Shown: positions 10,449 through 21,730 of the stretch, one piece after another | How positions within the stretch are numbered: position 1 is the first letter of the stretch | Layout of the letters: each line of letters starts with the position of its first letter | Position numbers and translations under genes: made by a program | DNA from: Rhizoctonia solani | Taxonomy: Eukaryota; Basidiomycota; Agaricomycetes; Cantharellales; Ceratobasidiaceae | Assembly: GCF_016906535.1 (NCBI RefSeq) | Contig: NC_057371.1 | Location: 62,001-126,000, forward strand | DNA: 64,000 nucleotides | Direction: 5' to 3' | Notes under the pieces: generated by a model | Told to the model about the DNA's origin: nothing | Seen by the model: the letters and a program-made list of their open reading frames with translations, nothing else | Databases searched by the model: none

Positions 10449-13085
10449 TCAATCGTTGTACCAGTCACCGCTCTTGTTATCAGCCTCGCAATCAGATCCA
10501 TCCGTACTGGCCTGGTTGGCCCATGTCACTGGCTGAACTGGCTCCTTGTCTTCAAGGGAGCCCCCAGCATAATCCCTATTAATTGTATACATCAACACAA
10601 TGTTGCAGAATCGACATAGTACAGCACTTACACAGCATACCAAAACCAATTGATCTGCATGTTATGCAGCCAATCTGGGTCGTCTTTACCAAAATTTGTC
10701 AGTCCCGCCAGGTGTGCCTTGTAAATCTTACGTTGCTTCTCAAGGTTAAGTGACTTTGACACATATTGCCCGGTGATCCACTCGGAAATGCCATGTTGTA
10801 TCCTGGTGAGCGCCATGGCAACGGTAGGGATAGGTACTGGATAGAATAATTTGTGAAATACCATGCCAACCGAGTTGGCCGCCCAGAAAAAGGCGGCCGC
10901 AATACAATATGACAGAGCCGGATGCTCATATGGATGGATGTCAGTCTTAAGATCCTACAGACGTAAAAAGAATATCAGCTCATCCAAACTATGAACAAGA
11001 TGCGTGAAATGAAAGCAAGACGTACGCAACAGTGAAATGCATTAGGCAGAAGGGCCTTTGCAAGTTTTTGGTTATATTTCACGTCCTCAGGATCACGCGG
11101 TGGGTTGATGAAACCGTAGTTGGAAGGTATATGTGGACAAATGCGGACCTTAGCCTGACAGCGGGCCCATGAAATACGATGGACAAGCTGGGAGTGACAG
11201 AGTATTAGCTCAAGTAAGACAGAGAAACCCAAAACTCATACAAGTGACACCAAGGATGCTGGTGGCTTCTGCAAACGTAGGTTGGGCAGTTTGCGTGCCC
11301 ATTGACCGGTATATACCTTCGCGGTCATACCAGCCAGAATTTCATGCGTACCGTACGCACCTTTTGTGATTGCTGTTGCAACCAGCTCAGGAATTGACAA
11401 CGCTGCAATATGGCTTATAAGGCTGGGGTAGTCACGGAGCGTAGCTCTCTTACAAGAGCTCTTGATTTGAATTTCAGCGTACTAATGGGAAAGAGCGGAG
11501 AACAAACTCACTTGCTTGCCAAAAATGAGTGCTGCCTCGGCCTCAAGGGTGGCAGCATTGTTCTTTGCAGCTCCAGCTTGCTGGCTATGCAAGGAAGAAC
11601 CTGCCTCCGAGGGCACTTGGTGTGACCGTTGGAGGTCACCCAAGACTGTGGCAAGTTGCCGGTAGGTATCAGTTCTTCCAGCCTCGTTCATGCAGCGAGA
11701 GTTACTGGCTTGCTTGGCAACGCGCGCTGCCCAAGCAAGTAAAGCACCAATGTTGGATGTTGTCGGTGGATCTTGTAGGGGCAACCCGGGTCCCTGGGGT
11801 GTAGGGGACGGAGAAGCGCAGTGCCGCGTGGGGGGGCTGGTAGGCTGAGGAGCTGATTGTCTGGGCTGATATTGGGTACAAGGATGGGGCAATATTGAAG
11901 GGCAAGCTGGAAATAAAGAGCAAGCTGGTAAACGGCGCGCAATTGGGGCAAACGTAGTTTGCTGGCGTTTGAGAGACCGTACAGTTTCCTCTTTGGGCTC
12001 TATATTTGATCCCAACAAAGAACTTGCACGTCTAGAAAGATGGGGTCTTGATGTGTGGATGGTTCGCTGAAAAGCGGGTGTTGCATGTTGGGAGGAGTGA
12101 GAGGAGGCACACAGAGGGGGGACAACGTGTTGGGATACCGAGCGCTCAGGTCTGAGGTGATCTGCGTTAGGCTTGGACTCTGTATTAGTATCATCGTTGG
12201 GTGGGTCTAAAATAGATTGCCCAGGCCTGGTGGTAGGTTGCTTGCTTGGTGCTTGCACCGTCTTTGCATCATCTTTACTGGGAGTAAAAAAACGGACAAT
12301 AAATCAAAACGTAAGTGCTTACGATCAATTCCTTTGGCAAATGGCTCTTGTTGACTCTCCAGTCCCACTGGTCCGGCCGATTGTTCTAGTGGCTGAGAAT
12401 GTTTTAGTGAGAAGTAAAGCAAGTTAAAGATTACTCACCGGAGGGTCTTCCCTCTCAATTCCCATGGGTACCGGACCAGTCTCTTGGCAAATTGTTTCAC
12501 CCAAAGCAATGATTTTTTGAAGCGTTGACGCCGAGTACCTTGACACATCGATGCCAAGGATTCTTGATGCGCTCTGGACCGCTTCCGCCCTGCTGATTGT
12601 GCTGGGTGCCGCCTTGCCAGCATCTGCGCTTGCCATATGCGCGTTGCCGACATCGGATCCCTCTCCGGAAGTCGAGCCTATTCAATACTAATGGTTTGTA
12701 AACTAAAACATGATAAGGATGATTGCACTCACCCTGCAAGCCTTTGTTGCTTGTTGGCCCAGGGTCAGCGGTAGGTTGGATGATAAGGCCAGGTCTGTTG
12801 CCTTGTTTGCCTGATTTGCGTTCCTTTGTCTTTGATCTAGACTGTGGTTGCGAATCAAACTCGCGTTGCAATGCCGGAGGGGTGGATGGCCAAGCAGAGG
12901 CCTTGTATTCATCTGGTGCTAGGTGAGTACTTCTGACATGTTTTCCTAATATAGAACCGCTTACCTGATTCAAGCCTACAAGCTGAAGGCCGACGTTTGC
13001 GTTGTGAGCGCCTTGGTTTGTTAGTTGCCTTATACTCGAGGATGTTTGTTGGCGTGGGTTGCTGAAGATGAACTAGATGGGCTGA
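10449..13085 (-). CDS. DUF6532-domain protein, multi-exon
   Basis: Reading the minus strand, exons join through GT-AG introns. They are: a basic, NLS-like exon ending near 12967 (KPRRSQRKRRP); exons at about 12735-12915 and 12440-12636; a Pro/Ser-rich exon at about 11506-12280; an exon ending near 11268 (ATLRDYPSLISHIAAL); about 11030-11190; 10632-10954; and the last exon 10449-10575. The C-terminal half (from LVHRISWARCQAKV through YPVPIPTVAMALTRIQHGIS) has the pattern of DUF6532, a domain of unknown function common in Agaricomycetes. No in-frame stops were seen in the exons I joined, but the first exon and one junction near 12285 are not settled. It is divergent from the Plavaka transposase starting at 13591, the same layout as the accessory/transposase pair in the nested CACTA element, so it may be the Plavaka accessory gene. 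Confidence 0.6.
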
Positions 13086-13590
13086 GAATACATATAATTT
13101 AAGTCAATTGCTTACCAAGAAAATCAAGTTACGTTGAGTGGTTGAATTAGCAAGAGCACAAACAAGGGACATACGGATGCACTTGACTTGCATAGCCTGT
13201 TTCTCCTAACTTAAATACTGAGTTTGACAGTACTCACTATTCAGCTTATTGATATGGATCCTCCGAGCGCCGGGGCTCCGTGGTGCGGTGTCTTGCAGCA
13301 TTGTATTATCCTGGTACTATTGATGCTCTGACCGGACTGTTGAGGCGGGTTACAAAAGGCATGGATGCCGGGAGTGTCAGGGCAGACAAGGGACGTTGGG
13401 TTACCACGCCAATGAGGAAGTTTGGCAGGCCGGCACAAGGCGCTGCGCAGCGGGCAAAAAAATCCAATAGATATTGTACAACCTTATGAGCATTTTGAAC
13501 CTCCAATCTGAATGGGTGTAAGTTGGACTTGCCTGCATTCACTTGTAACCCTTTTCCCCTCATCTACTCTGACACCGTGTACTTGTCCCA

Positions 13591-13840
13591 ATGCCTCGGG
13601 GAGTACGCATGTATGCTCGAGCAACACGCCGCGCTGCAATGCTTCTCCCAGGACCTTTCCAGCTCGAAGGGCCTGAACATGTTCCCCCCAAAGTGGCCCG
13701 CCAAACCTGTCCTCATTGTCGGAAGACGCTTGAAACAACAAAAGGGAGGGCTATACATATTTCACTGAGCCCCATCTGCAAAGCTCTGCAAAGTCAGCTG
13801 ATGGAGAAACATCAAAAGGACTACAACCGCACCAATCTCT
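13591..13840 (+). pseudogene. Plavaka-type transposase, 5' part (split gene)
   Basis: The ATG at 13591 opens a frame with an N-terminal zinc-finger pattern (CPHCRKTLETTKGRAIHIS, then C), typical of the start of Plavaka transposases as I know them. The frame runs into the CACTA terminus at 13841. Removing the CACTA element and one TCT copy joins this part to 21071. The frame is then off by one base, so an intron or an indel must also be present. The upstream 500 bp are shared with the divergent DUF6532 gene. Confidence 0.6.
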
Positions 13841-13856
13841 CACTGTGAAAAGAAAC
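13841..13856 (+). repeat. Left terminal inverted repeat of CACTA element
   Basis: CACTGTGAAAAG plus AAAC. It pairs with 21052-21067 with one mismatch at the 13th base. Confidence 0.9.
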
Positions 13857-14294
13857 CGGCTTAAAATACAAGGTGGTAACTGCTTTAAAATTTTACTAGA
13901 TTAAGTACTTAAGTTTACGTATGGGGCGTACTTTATTGGAGTGTCACCCTTTTAGTACTCCGCCCTCTTATAATTCCATATTGGATTACACCTCCTTACC
14001 ACTTAAATGTCACACGATCGTGTGCACGTAGCTAGTAGCTTAGACGGGGTACTTAAAATTAATCACGTTAATTGGTTCAATGGTCATACATTCACAGGTC
14101 AGCCACACACAAAAAAAGTCGTACAATTGCATATAATATCATGAGTCCGTTGAGCTCATTGCCTTGTTGCCAGCACCGCAAAGTTGGCTTAGCGATAATC
14201 CACTCATTTGCGGGTGCAAAGTCCATCACAGCAAGTGCGTATCGTCATTTTTGTCACTTTGACGACTTGGCTCTCCTCCTGGTGGACAAATTAG

Positions 14295-17179
14295 CTAATT
14301 TACAAGATAAATAGAGGCGCCTACATTGGGTATATTCCTGGATTGCCCTCTCTTGGTCTGCTTGGGAGTGGGCGGTGAATCGGGAGCAGGCGTCGACTCA
14401 CGTGGCTTGGGGGCCGAGGGCTTGGTGGATGAGGCACCGTCTCCACCATCGGGATGTTCCTTACCTCCCTTGGGCTGGGGCTGGGGCTGGGGCTGGGGCT
14501 GCTGGGGCGGATTTGGAGGCAGGGGTGGGGGTGGGGGGAGCTGGGACTTGGGTTCGGGTTTGGGGGTGGGATCGCGTTTCGGGCGCTTGAAACAATGTTA
14601 ATACTCGAATAACTGAGACTATATGCTTACCATTCTTGGACGAATCTTTTGCTTTGATGGCCCCTGCTCCCCGGCCTCCTTGTCCACGGCTGGCTCCACG
14701 ACGCGGCTTGGCTGCTGCCTCTTTGTGGCAGGTTCATCTCGCTACAAGGAAACGTAAGTGATTGTTTTGGTAGCATGATGAACTTACATTGTTTTTGGCC
14801 TTGCGCTTCAGTTGCCGCGTTTCTTTGGGGTTGGCGGCAGGCTTTGACGGCTCCTTTCGGCAGGGCTCCTTGGGATGGTGGCACAATCAGCTTGATTTCA
14901 ACCAAGAACTAAGACATACCATGGGTTTGACCGGGGCTGGCGACCAAAGAACCACCTCAACAATTGAGCAAGGCGTCTTTGTTGGGGACCTTGCCGGGGT
15001 GGGGGCGGAGACAGGGACGGGGGGCTATCCTGGGGCGGAGACGGGGATGGGCGGTCTCTGGGGGAGTCGAGGGACGGGGGGCTTGCCAGGGGCGGGGAAT
15101 TTGCGTTTGCAGCGGGCTCCTTGAAGTGTAAATTATTAGTTACACTCGTATACGTTTACATTCAATTAACTTGCCTGCTCCGATTCACTGTCCAATGACT
15201 CTACAACTCGCTTTCTCTTGCGAAGGACCTAGATGTCAAGTTAGAATTTATTAAAAGTATACTCCAACACTTGCCTTTTGCTTATTTCCCTGCTGTGCTG
15301 CAGGCTTCGTTGTTGATGCGCTGGACTTGGACGCCGTAGCGCAAGCTTCTTCCTCCGAAACAACCTTGTCTGCCCGACGAGCGTGGCGATTTGAGGACAA
15401 AGTCAAGGGAGGCAGTTGGGTGGACAAGGATTGCCCGCAAGAGGGTGAATCAGAGCGCTTGAATTTCGCCAACCGCTTGGGCCCATTGCTGTAGCCCCCT
15501 TCTGGCACATTGATATAGTACGGGTCCTTGTCCTTGGGTGGGATTACGTCCTTATGTGCAAGTTTGGATGCATTCCGACAAAGATTGTTGTCCTGTTCCC
15601 TGGGTTTTGCTATAGCGTACATCAGCAATGATTAGATAAGATGCACGGCCACTTACTTTGCTTTGGGTCATATCCCTTGGCCTGAACTAAATATTGCTGG
15701 ATGACCAATTGAGCCACCCAGCAGTCATCGTTTGCCTCGCCCCGGAAATGGAAGAGCCATGGACAAGCTTTATAACACTAAAAAATATAATAGTCAGAGT
15801 GTCAAGAATGAAGCAAATAAATATATAATTTACTCCATCATAGAACTCCTTGCAATTGCTTGAACCAAAGTCACCCCAAGTTATTGTTTCTAGCTGCCTG
15901 TGCTCCACAATCCTACATGCGAATGCCTTTGCCACAGCCCGGATCTTTCCCTATAACAAGTGGGTCAGTCAATACATTTGACCAATGTGTGACTTACCCG
16001 CGTGCTGTTATACAAGTCATGGTCTCCGCGGCAACCCATTGCATAGAGTAGCTGCCAGTCAACACCACACTCACCAGGGGGCTGATGTATGCGCGCAACC
16101 GCCTTTGGATCCTTGGGCACATATCTGTATGGATTAAAGTACATGTTGTATTTGTGTCTGAAAGGGTGACCATGCTTGACTATAAATTTGTGTGCCTCCT
16201 GGCGGGACATGCGCTTGAGGAAAGTGGCTTTGATGACCTTGGCACCTTTGACAAATTCATAGACACGTCCACCACGTCTGCCGCCCTCTGACCTGCCTCC
16301 TTTCTGATAAGATGTTGGCATTTGATTGTAATAATCTGCTTTGCCCCAGCCCCTTGGCTTCTCGGTCTCAGTGGTAGGCTGGTTGCTGGAGTGATGATAA
16401 GGGCCCTCTCGAGAGCGGGAGCAGGCGGGGGTGCAATCGTGAGTAGAAGACCGGACACGAGAGCAAGAGCAAGAACAGGTCCAAGAGCGAGAGCAAGAAC
16501 GGGAGCGGGAGTGGGGGCGGGCGCAACCACAATCACAACAGCAAGACCGGGCGCGATCAAAAGCCGGAGACCAAGTACAATTACGAGTGGGAGAACAAGC
16601 CGGATAATGAGCTGGAGAACAAGCTGGAGAACAAGCATGATTGTGAGTGAGAGAGCAAGAGTTGGAGTGGTAAGAATGCCGAATGGAAGTATTGACGGAA
16701 GGGGAAGGATATGGATTTTGCGTGTTTTTGTGATCCCTGTTAAGTTAATTAATTGACAAGTTAGCATGCCAGAATATATGCTAGTACTTACTTGATAGAG
16801 CGCCGGGGAGGTGACTTTTGACTACCAGATTGTGTGATTAGCTGTCCAGCTCAATAGATATGGTATTTAGATACTTACCAAGGTGTCAAGCACTGATTAT
16901 GTGTGGTTGGTTGGCCTTGTGTCTCTTCTGCATTGGGGATTGATGGGCCCGCGGGTGGGCCAGACTCTGGGGTTGGGGGTTAAAAATGCGTAATAAATCT
17001 AGATAAAATATATCCACCTTCTACAACGTTGAATAGCTGTTTTCAATGTACTAAACAATGTACTTACCAGGGACTGATGACTTTGCAGCGCCCTGTGCCT
17101 CAAGGAACGCCTGGAACTGTGGGAGGAGATCAGGGTTAGCTGCAAACTTTGATAACAATGCTAGGATGTCTTGAGACAT
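14295..17179 (-). CDS. CACTA accessory gene, basic Pro/Ser/Cys-rich protein
   Basis: The start is ATG at 17179 (MSQDILALLSKFAANP). Exons I can join: 17068-17179, 16879-16966, a short one near 16800-16830, 15998-16736, 15834-15950, 15657-15777, 15275-15609, 15175-15228, 14920-15119, then three more ending with TAG at 14295-14297. Two introns (after 15275 and 15175) would use GC instead of GT donors. Residues from the large exon form a Cys/Ser/Arg-rich tract (CSPACSP-like and SRSRSCSR-like words); the C-terminus is Pro/Gln-rich with basic clusters. No TGA stops occur, unlike in the transposase, but a one-base shift seems needed in a C-rich run near 15000-15070. No family is recognised. By position it could be a DNA-binding helper comparable to TNPA of plant CACTA elements (inference). 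Confidence 0.6.
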
Positions 17180-17508
17180 TGTAGATACTAGAATAAAGAG
17201 ATCATATTAGTAGAAATTACGAAATTGGTGAAATGTCACTTACCCAGTCTTTGCAACTGGACAATATGGGATGCGTTGGAAATGTAGGGGGGCTATTGGA
17301 TGATAATGGAGAACAATTTGAGCCACTTTATCTATTGGTATAAGCCAATTTTGAGCAATTTTGGCTGGGGGAGTAGAACAGGGGGTGGCTAGTGGTGGCT
17401 AAGAGCAAGAGGGTGCAAGGAGGGCGGCGGTTGAATGAGCGCAAGGAATTGGCAATTTCCATCAGCACGTGACCACAACCAACAAATTTCACTAAGTCCA
17501 ACCGCAAC

Positions 17509-20500
17509 ATGCCCAACCGTAGAGCAGTCACCGGAGAGCGTGTTTGGTGTTACTGTGGAATAAATAAGTATGGTACTACCCCCCATGAGTGCCACATACG
17601 CACCCGCTATTGACATCTAGCCAAAGCCCAGCGGCTAGACCAACTTTTGCGTGCAGGCAACATTGAAGACAATGAGGACAACGCTGAAAATAGTGAGAAT
17701 GGAATGGATATTGACCATACAATGCATAATGCGCATCAGTATGAAGACCATGGAGGGGATTTAGGGCTTGGAGGTTAGTATTTTGCAAATGTATGCAGCT
17801 AAATTTGCATTATATTTTGAATTCAGACAACAGCTTTAACAATATTGATGCATACATGGGCGCACACCTTGACAGCAAGCTGTCTGAGTCGGAGGACTTG
17901 CATGCCAATTGGCACAATATTGACAACCCTGTTTGCATTCCCTTGCAAACGCCAACTCCCCCGCCCAACAACAAGGAACCCCCTGACAAGGATGGATTTG
18001 CACACATCACGGAGGAGGATTATTGCAAGTACAATTGTTGGTTTGACAAAGACACTCTTGAAATGGACAACATTAGTAAGTTTTCTTTTTCCTTTTTTTA
18101 GTTCTTGCACGCAATATCTTACAATTACAATTACCAGTTGCCAAAACTCTTACCAAGGAAGAAATGGATAGCATCAAGATGATGGCTATACAACTGTTTG
18201 GACACATCTTGCAGCGCAACTACAAACGTATTTGGTATTCATTTTGGGAAAAAATCTATTTGCTCTCAGCCTATTGCTTACACCAAAAGCTTGCTATTCT
18301 TTCTGGGATATCCCCTCAACCAATTGACTGCTGCATCAACGTCTGTCACGCATTCACTGGACCCTACGCCAACAAGGATATATGCTCTACATGTAAGGAG
18401 CTGCGCTATGACTCAAAGGGAAGACCACGCCAGGTTTTTGAGTATCTCCCGACAACCCCTCAATTCCAGGGGTATTTCAACAACCCGGAGATGATTAAGA
18501 GAATGTATTATTGAGCCAACTATACACAGGAAGAAGGCCGGATGGATGATTACATTGACTTGCAACGCTATAAAGATCTGTGTGAAAGTAACATTATTGT
18601 CAAAGGTGAGGACCTGGGAGTCCGGTATTTTCATGGATCTTGTGACATTGCCTATGCGGTCATGACAGATGGCGTCAACCTATTCGAGCAGGCGCATTCT
18701 GAGAAAAGTACTTGTTGGCCAATTATGGCCATCAATTTAAATCTCCCTGCAAGCAAACGCGTTAAGCTTTGCAATTTGATTCCCCTGGGCGTTATCCCTG
18801 GACCAAACCAGCCAAAGGATTTTGACTCGTACCTGGAGCCGTTTGTGGGGGAGGCAATTGAACAGGCTTGTGGGGTTGAGACTTACAACGTCACTAGGCG
18901 GGAACGGTTCAAGTTACGGGCCCATGCTTTTCTCATTTTGGGCGACATGCAGGCAATCAAGCACGTGACCCAAATGAAAGGACCAAACAGCAAGGTTCCT
19001 TGTTGCGCATGCAAGGCCATTGGTGTTTATCATACCTGCTGCAAGGGTTATTACATCCCTCTTGCTAACCCAGCCAACTACCCCGACGCAATCCCAGACA
19101 GCAGACCTGACCCACAGGATTTCCCGCCTGATACAATTCCTTTGTACAACCCACTTGATCTCCCTCTCTGCACCAAAGCTAGGATTGCTGACCAACTTGG
19201 AGAAATGGATGCTGCCAACACAAAGCGCCAACGTGATGCCTTGTCTAAGAACTACGGACTCATCAACCATTTGATCCTCAACCGCATTCCCTTGATTTGT
19301 TGGCCTGACTTGTACCCACACAAATACCTTCACTTGTTTCTTCTCAATCATGGCCGTGAACTTATCTCACTTTGGACTGGATCTTGTCACGGCATTGATG
19401 ATTCTGGCAATGAGGATTATTTGATATCTGCTGACAACTGGGCCGCTATTGGACTTGAGACCAAAGAGGCTTCAAAAACACTACCTGCCGCATTCATTTG
19501 ACCCTTGCCTAACATTCAGACTAGCCAAGCGGTTTTTTGCAGCAAGACTTGGGCTTTCTGGCTAGTTTTTATTGGACCAGTAGTTCTACGTGGACGGCTT
19601 GCCAAGAAATACTACAAACATTACCTGGAGCTTGTGGAGATCATGAAGTGTCTTACCTCAGTTACTAACACTACAGCTCAAATAGAGCAACTCAGAGACA
19701 AGATTGCTCATTACGTCAAGGGTTTTGAAGAGTAAGTCTTGAATTTTGCTCACTTGCAAGACTAATGTTCTTAATAGATATTATTATCAATATAAATACA
19801 ACAGGCTGTGTGTCTGTAAACTAACTCTACATGCGCTTCTTCATGTTGCCGACAATGTTCTCCGCTGCAGGCCTGTCTGGGTTGCATGGTCATTTTGTAT
19901 GGAGCAATACTGCCGTGAAGTCACTTTTTGCGCCAAGTCCAAAGTAGTACCATATGTGACAATCAGCAAACATGTCCTTCATATGGGCCAAATTGCCGCA
20001 ATAGCAAATTGATTCCCAAGCATTCAAAAGGCACTGCTCTTTGGCAAGAACAATGCGCCGGCTCCAATCAGTTGAATGGAATTTATGTACCCCAAATGTG
20101 AGTAAATTTATGGATTAATTTTGGGTACTCATACCTTGATAGATGAACAGCACAATATCATCCTTCAATTCCCCTGCCTCCGCGAGTTTTGTCTCAAAGG
20201 CACCATCCGCCAACATGTTGCCAGGTACTTTTGCACCAACAACTTTTGGCAGCTACCTTGTCTTACATACCATGGGTGGCTTGCGTACTTACTGGAGCAA
20301 TGCAAACGCTGGGGAAAGCTCCAAATAGGTGACGGGGGTGATTGTATCTGTTTGGCCGTTGCATGCAATCCCTTGTCTATTTATGGCAAACGCAACTTGT
20401 CTTTTGTTTGTGTAAGTCACCCATGACCGTTATTATTTTGTATTAATTTTGTGTTAGTTTACATTTCAGAGAGATGAGAACAAGAACAACCCTGATGCAA

Positions 20501-20856
20501 CCGTTAACATGATTGGTGTGACCGGTTACGGCCGCCTTGACTTTATTCTTGCGGTCACATTCCCCACCAACCAAGAAAACAAAATTGATGCCCCCACAAC
20601 ACACGTCCTTGCACATATCACCGAGGCAAAGGATGTAGAGGGAGATGCCGCCAAGGAAAGGATCTCCTTCACAAAATTTGGGCAATTGTTTGTTCTTGAC
20701 ATCACGTCTGTCAAGAACGTCGCTGGGCGCGTATTCACACGGGCAACACGGGAGGCAGGAGAATGGGTAATCATTGATTGTAGTGGAGGAATTTGCCGCA
20801 CAGACTTCCGGGTGGACAAGCATGACTTGGACAATGAAGATGGATGGGCAAATTAA
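17509..20856 (+). pseudogene. Tnp2-family transposase with five TGA stops
   Basis: The gene starts at ATG 17509 with a small Cys/His motif (WCYCGINKYG, then HEC) and has exons 17509-17773, 17827-18075, 18138-19731, about 19787-20100, about 20146-20412 and about 20471-20856. The central exon matches the Tnp2 transposase pattern: a probable catalytic Asp in MTDGVNLF (18668-18670), then GDMQAIKHV and a CC-x-C-K zinc-ligand cluster. The frame is open over the gene except for TGA at 17611, 18512, 19499, 20010 and 20073. Every one follows a T, so each is consistent with TCGA changed to TTGA. Otherwise splice sites and frame look intact, so inactivation appears recent. It is divergent from the accessory gene, with a shared 330-bp promoter region (17180-17508). 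Confidence 0.85.
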
Positions 20857-21067
20857 CTGCTGTATGTACTTAAATTTATCATGTAATTTATCAACGAGTC
20901 CCAAGTAGAATACCCTCTTAAACCAAGCACCCCCTCCCCCTGGAGTTTTAAGTACCCCTTGGTACCAGCTCAGAATTTTAAGTGCTGATTTTAAGTAAGT
21001 AAATTGCAATCTGACGGGTTTTAAGGGGCACCCCCCCCTATGTTTAAATAAGTTACTTTTCACAGTG
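20857..21067. repeat. Right subterminal region and terminal repeat of CACTA element
   Basis: Non-coding. It contains several copies of TTTTAAGTAC/GTACTTAAAA-like words, a C-run near 21031-21038, and the terminal CTTTTCACAGTG at 21056-21067. The left subterminal region has the same words, which suggests transposase- or helper-binding sites. Confidence 0.7.
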
Positions 21068-21070
21068 TCT

Positions 21071-21730
21071 GCCCAAATCAATAAAAGGGGAGCCGCCGGC
21101 AAAGCGCCTCCGCACGGAGGAGAACATGGCACCAATTGCCGGCCCGTCCAGATTGCCGGCAACTGAGCCTCCCTTGATTAAGTTGAGGGATGCCGGCAAT
21201 GGTACCTACATCGAGGACTATCCAATTATTACGGCGGGTGCGCCCATTGGCAATGCGTGTAAGAAGAAGGGGAGCTTAGCAGAACTTTTGGGATTGTGCG
21301 GAAGGATGGGGGATTGAGAACTGTTTGAAACCGCTGAAATCCTGATGACCACTGGCCTGACAGGAAGGGCACAAACAAGGCACCTGAAAGGCCCGTCGGT
21401 GAGTGAGCTAAGGCAAAATAATATATGATGCTTACAAGTTGGATTAGTACAGACGATGGAAGGGGAGGGAAAAGAAAGTGTGGCCAAACAATGCGGCTCT
21501 TCTGCGGGACATCAACAGTTTACCGCAGGGACCAAAATGGACGACAACAAAGGTGACAGTTGGAGAGGGTGTATATAAGCGAGAATGTGTTGTTCACCTG
21601 CGGGATATACTCAAAGTTATTTGTCAGTTGATTGGCGCAAGGCGCTTTGAGAGTTGTATGCACTACGTACCAGAGCAACGTTGGACGTTGCGTGATTGCA
21701 CGCACCGGGTTTACAATGAAATATGGACTG
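21071..21730 (+). pseudogene. Plavaka-type transposase, continued part
   Basis: From 21071 the frame reads PKSIKGEPPAKRLRTEEN, then a stretch with LTGRARTRHLKG, then after a short intron WPNNAALLRDINSLPQGP, TVGEG and RVYNEIWT. This order of words fits the region ahead of the catalytic domain in Plavaka transposases. One TGA (21315-21317) would be CGA in an intact gene. The gene is cut at 21731 by an LTR; the expected next codons (WTG then a splice donor) may resume at about 28028. The catalytic part is not found in the window. Confidence 0.6.

Larger units (their letters stand above)
13838..21070 (+). mobile_element. CACTA/Tnp2 DNA transposon with 3-bp target duplication
   Basis: The element proper is 13841-21067 (7227 bp). 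It begins CACTGTGAAAAG and ends CTTTTCACAGTG, a 12-bp perfect inverted repeat extendable to about 16 bp with one mismatch. It is flanked by TCT at 13838-13840 and 21068-21070, the 3-bp duplication expected of CACTA elements. Subterminal regions repeat words like GTACTTAAAA in both orientations, as binding sites in plant CACTA elements do. It carries two divergent genes: an accessory gene on minus and a Tnp2 transposase on plus. It interrupts a Plavaka transposase gene. Confidence 0.9.

Noticed and set aside
14326..14601. Gly/Trp-rich plus-strand frame
   Set aside because: It is the complement of the Pro/Gln-rich last exons of the CACTA helper; the minus-strand frame has splice continuity and is kept in the second copy.
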